DNA from: Paraburkholderia sabiae
GTDB taxonomy: Bacteria; Pseudomonadota; Gammaproteobacteria; Burkholderiales; Burkholderiaceae
Length of the DNA stretch: 64,000 bases
Reading direction: 5' to 3'
Assembly: GCF_030412785.1 (NCBI RefSeq)
Contig: NZ_CP125296.1
Location: 992,001 to 1,056,000, forward strand
The notes under the pieces are model-generated. The model did no database searches, was not told the origin of the DNA, and was given only the letters and a program-made list of their open reading frames with translations. Positions 62,279 through 64,000 of this stretch are shown here, piece after piece. The position numbers were made by a program, and so were the translations under genes. Numbering within the stretch: the first letter of the stretch is position 1; each line of letters opens with the position of its first letter.

Positions 62279-64000
62279 TCAGTGCTCCACGTCGGCATGC
62301 TCGCCCGGTGCATCCTGACGCTTGTTGGTCGGTGCAAAACGCTCGCTTCGCGGAACCCACACACGGCGAAATTGCTCGAGCTCGCGTTCCTCGGCGAACA
62401 CGGAGAGTGATGGTTTGACCAGATCGTGTCGGGAAACAATGCCGAGCAGGCGATGCGTTTTCTCGCTTTCGACGACGGGAACGCGGTCAAGGCCGGTGAT
62501 GGCGAGTCGCGCGGCCACGTTTCTGCATGTCTCACCGGGCAGTGCAATTTCGAGCTTCGCATGCGCGAAGAGCATGCCGAGCTGCATATCGCCTCTCGCG
62601 GCCGATACCGCGTCAAGGAGTGCGCGATCCGCCATGCCGACAAGAAGACCGGAAGCAACAACAGGATAGGCGCGATACTTCTGGCCCGGGCCGAAATGAT
62701 GGCGAAGCGCATCCGCAACGCTTACGTTTGCATCGATGGTCTGGACGGCACGTGTCATGACCTCGTCGACATAGTGTCGTTCGAGCGGGTCGATGCTGTA
62801 TTCGCGATAGATGTGATAGCCGCGGCGAGCAATCTTTTCCGTGAGGATCGAGCGCCGCATGAACAGGACGGTAAAGCCGTAGGCGACGGCCGAAGCCGCC
62901 AGCAGCGGGAGCAGGGCGTTGGCATCGCCAGTCAGTTCGAACGCGAACACGGCTGCCATCACGGGCGCGCGCATCATGCCGCCGAGCGCGGCAGCCATGA
63001 AAATGAGCGGCCACACGGCAGGTTCGCCGCCCGGCATATAGGGCGCGGCAAGCGCGCCCACGCCGGCGCCCATCATCAGCAATGGCGCGAGCACACCGCC
63101 CGACGTGCCCGAGGCGAGCGCGATCACCCAGATCACGGCCTTGACGAGGACGATCGAGATAACAGCCTGCACGGCAAGGTGGTTTTGCAGCAGATCACCG
63201 ATAACGTCGTATCCGACGCCGAGCGTGCGCGGCTGGCAGTATCCGCCGATCCCGACAGCGACCGCGCCCAGCGCCGGCCACCACATCCAATGGATGGGCA
63301 GTCTGCCGAAGAGATCTTCCACTTTGTAGAGCCACGTCGACAGACCCCATGAAAGTGCACCGGCGATCAATCCCGCGACGGCCGACGAAACCATGCCGAG
63401 CGGGCCGAGCGGAAGCGTCTGCAAGGGGAAAAGTGGACCGCTGCCCAGAAGCAGCGGCCGCGTAAAGCCCGCCACGGCACACGCGATAGCAACGGGCAGG
63501 AGGCTGCGAGGACGCAACTCGAAAAGCAGCAACTCGATTGCCAGCAGCACGGCGGCGACAGGTGTGCCGAATACGGCGGTCATGCCGGCTACCGCGCCCG
63601 CCACCAGCAGCGCCTTGCGTTCGGCGCTCGAGAGGTGAAAGTACTGCGCGACGAGTGAACCGATTGCGCCGCCCGTCATGATGATCGGCCCTTCGGCGCC
63701 GAAAGGCCCGCCGCTTCCGATAGCAATCGCTGAAGCGAGCGGCTTGAGGATCGCTACTTTGGGGGACATCTTGCTCTTGCCGAACAGAATCGCTTCGATC
63801 GCCTCGGGTATGCCGTGGCCGCGAATCTGCTCCGAACCAAACCGCGCGATCAATCCGACCAGCAGGCCGCCGATCACGGGCACGGCAATAACGGCGAGCC
63901 CGAGCGTGTTCTGCGACGGAGAATGGTTTGCCGTCGACGCCGTCTGGAAGAAAAACAGGTTGGTGAAGAAGCGGATGAGATGCAACAGGAAGTCCGCCGC
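62279..64000 (-). CDS. ClC-type chloride channel/antiporter with CBS pair, partial (5' end outside the window)
   Basis: The frame is open from the right window edge to the stop at 62279, 573 codons, and the N-terminal helix is cut. The first visible residues are in the segment 'ADFLLHLIRFFTNLFFF'. ClC signatures are 'GHGIPEA', 'GSGGPFGAEGPIIMTGG' with the gating Glu (the usual G-K/R-E-GP reads GAEGP, so the Lys/Arg is Ala), and 'SGTSGGVLAPLLMMGAG'. The C-terminal 150 residues contain two CBS motifs, the usual cytoplasmic regulatory pair. It moves chloride, possibly in exchange for protons. Confidence 0.92.
   Translation of the reverse strand, partial: AADFLLHLIRFFTNLFFFQTASTANHSPSQNTLGLAVIAVPVIGGLLVGLIARFGSEQIRGHGIPEAIEAILFGKSKMSPKVAILKPLASAIAIGSGGPFGAEGPIIMTGGAIGSLVAQYFHLSSAERKALLVAGAVAGMTAVFGTPVAAVLLAIELLLFELRPRSLLPVAIACAVAGFTRPLLLGSGPLFPLQTLPLGPLGMVSSAVAGLIAGALSWGLSTWLYKVEDLFGRLPIHWMWWPALGAVAVGIGGYCQPRTLGVGYDVIGDLLQNHLAVQAVISIVLVKAVIWVIALASGTSGGVLAPLLMMGAGVGALAAPYMPGGEPAVWPLIFMAAALGGMMRAPVMAAVFAFELTGDANALLPLLAASAVAYGFTVLFMRRSILTEKIARRGYHIYREYSIDPLERHYVDEVMTRAVQTIDANVSVADALRHHFGPGQKYRAYPVVASGLLVGMADRALLDAVSAARGDMQLGMLFAHAKLEIALPGETCRNVAARLAITGLDRVPVVESEKTHRLLGIVSRHDLVKPSLSVFAEERELEQFRRVWVPRSERFAPTNKRQDAPGEHADVEH

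Overview
The window looks like part of a secondary chromosome or megaplasmid of Paraburkholderia or a close relative (Burkholderiaceae). The base composition is GC-rich, there are two classical Burkholderia-type trimeric porins, a short lipoprotein resembles the DUF4148 family, and catabolic operons are packed tightly, each with its own regulator and transporter. I saw no rRNA, tRNA, CRISPR array, insertion sequence or integrase. Both edges cut genes: a membrane protein at the left and a ClC-type chloride channel at the right.

Layout. 0-2.4 kb: a divergent pair, with a PAS protein that ends in a degenerate GGDEF domain. 2.4-5.9 kb: a minus-strand operon of a GcvT-like folate enzyme, an APC permease and a helical, ferritin-like small protein. 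6.1-9.5 kb: a minus-strand operon in which an ethanolamine-type APC permease is surrounded by five small or single-anchor membrane proteins of unknown role. 10.4-21.3 kb: a complete hydroxyproline catabolic operon, with an ABC uptake system, a DHDPS-family deaminase, a Cys/Cys 4-hydroxyproline epimerase, an FAD D-hydroxyproline dehydrogenase, an aldehyde dehydrogenase, two further Ser/Cys proline-racemase-family proteins and a GntR regulator. 21.5-23.4 kb: a RhuM-like small protein and glyA. 23.6-29.8 kb: an AraC regulator, an SDR, an APC permease, an NCS1 permease and a HAD dehalogenase; three near-identical operator copies join the first four. 29.8-32.9 kb: a PAS-LuxR regulator, an M19-like protein and an MFS carrier.

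32.9-42.7 kb holds a MarR regulator, a sulfatase, an MFS carrier and hpaGGEDFHI, the full meta-cleavage route for homoprotocatechuate (3,4-dihydroxyphenylacetate) but without the hpaBC hydroxylase. 42.7-45.4 kb: an AraC regulator, a small protein of unknown function and a porin. 45.5-49.6 kb: an amidase and an MHS-type carrier, divergent from a LysR regulator. 49.7-53.6 kb: moaF plus an SDR, a convergent SDR, and a LuxR regulator with a paralogue of the small unknown protein. 53.7-61.3 kb: a FeaB-like aldehyde dehydrogenase, an AraC regulator, an APC permease, a porin, an FAD amine oxidase and a cupin, forming an amine-to-acid module. 61.3-64 kb: a cyclopropane-synthase-like methyltransferase and the ClC channel.

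The strongest new observations are regulatory. Two related 18-bp elements (TTGCCGAAATCNGATAGT, and TTGCCRATTTGYGCT plus three bases) lie at promoters around two paralogous AraC genes. In both sets a plausible -10 begins about 20 bases after the element, the geometry expected for AraC-type activation next to RNA polymerase. A third 24-bp element is shared by the moaF operon and the SDR at 52 kb, with the -10 at exactly the same distance in both. Taken together, the amine module, the FeaB-like dehydrogenase and hpaGGEDFHI could oxidise an aromatic amine such as dopamine through to central metabolites; this is an inference.
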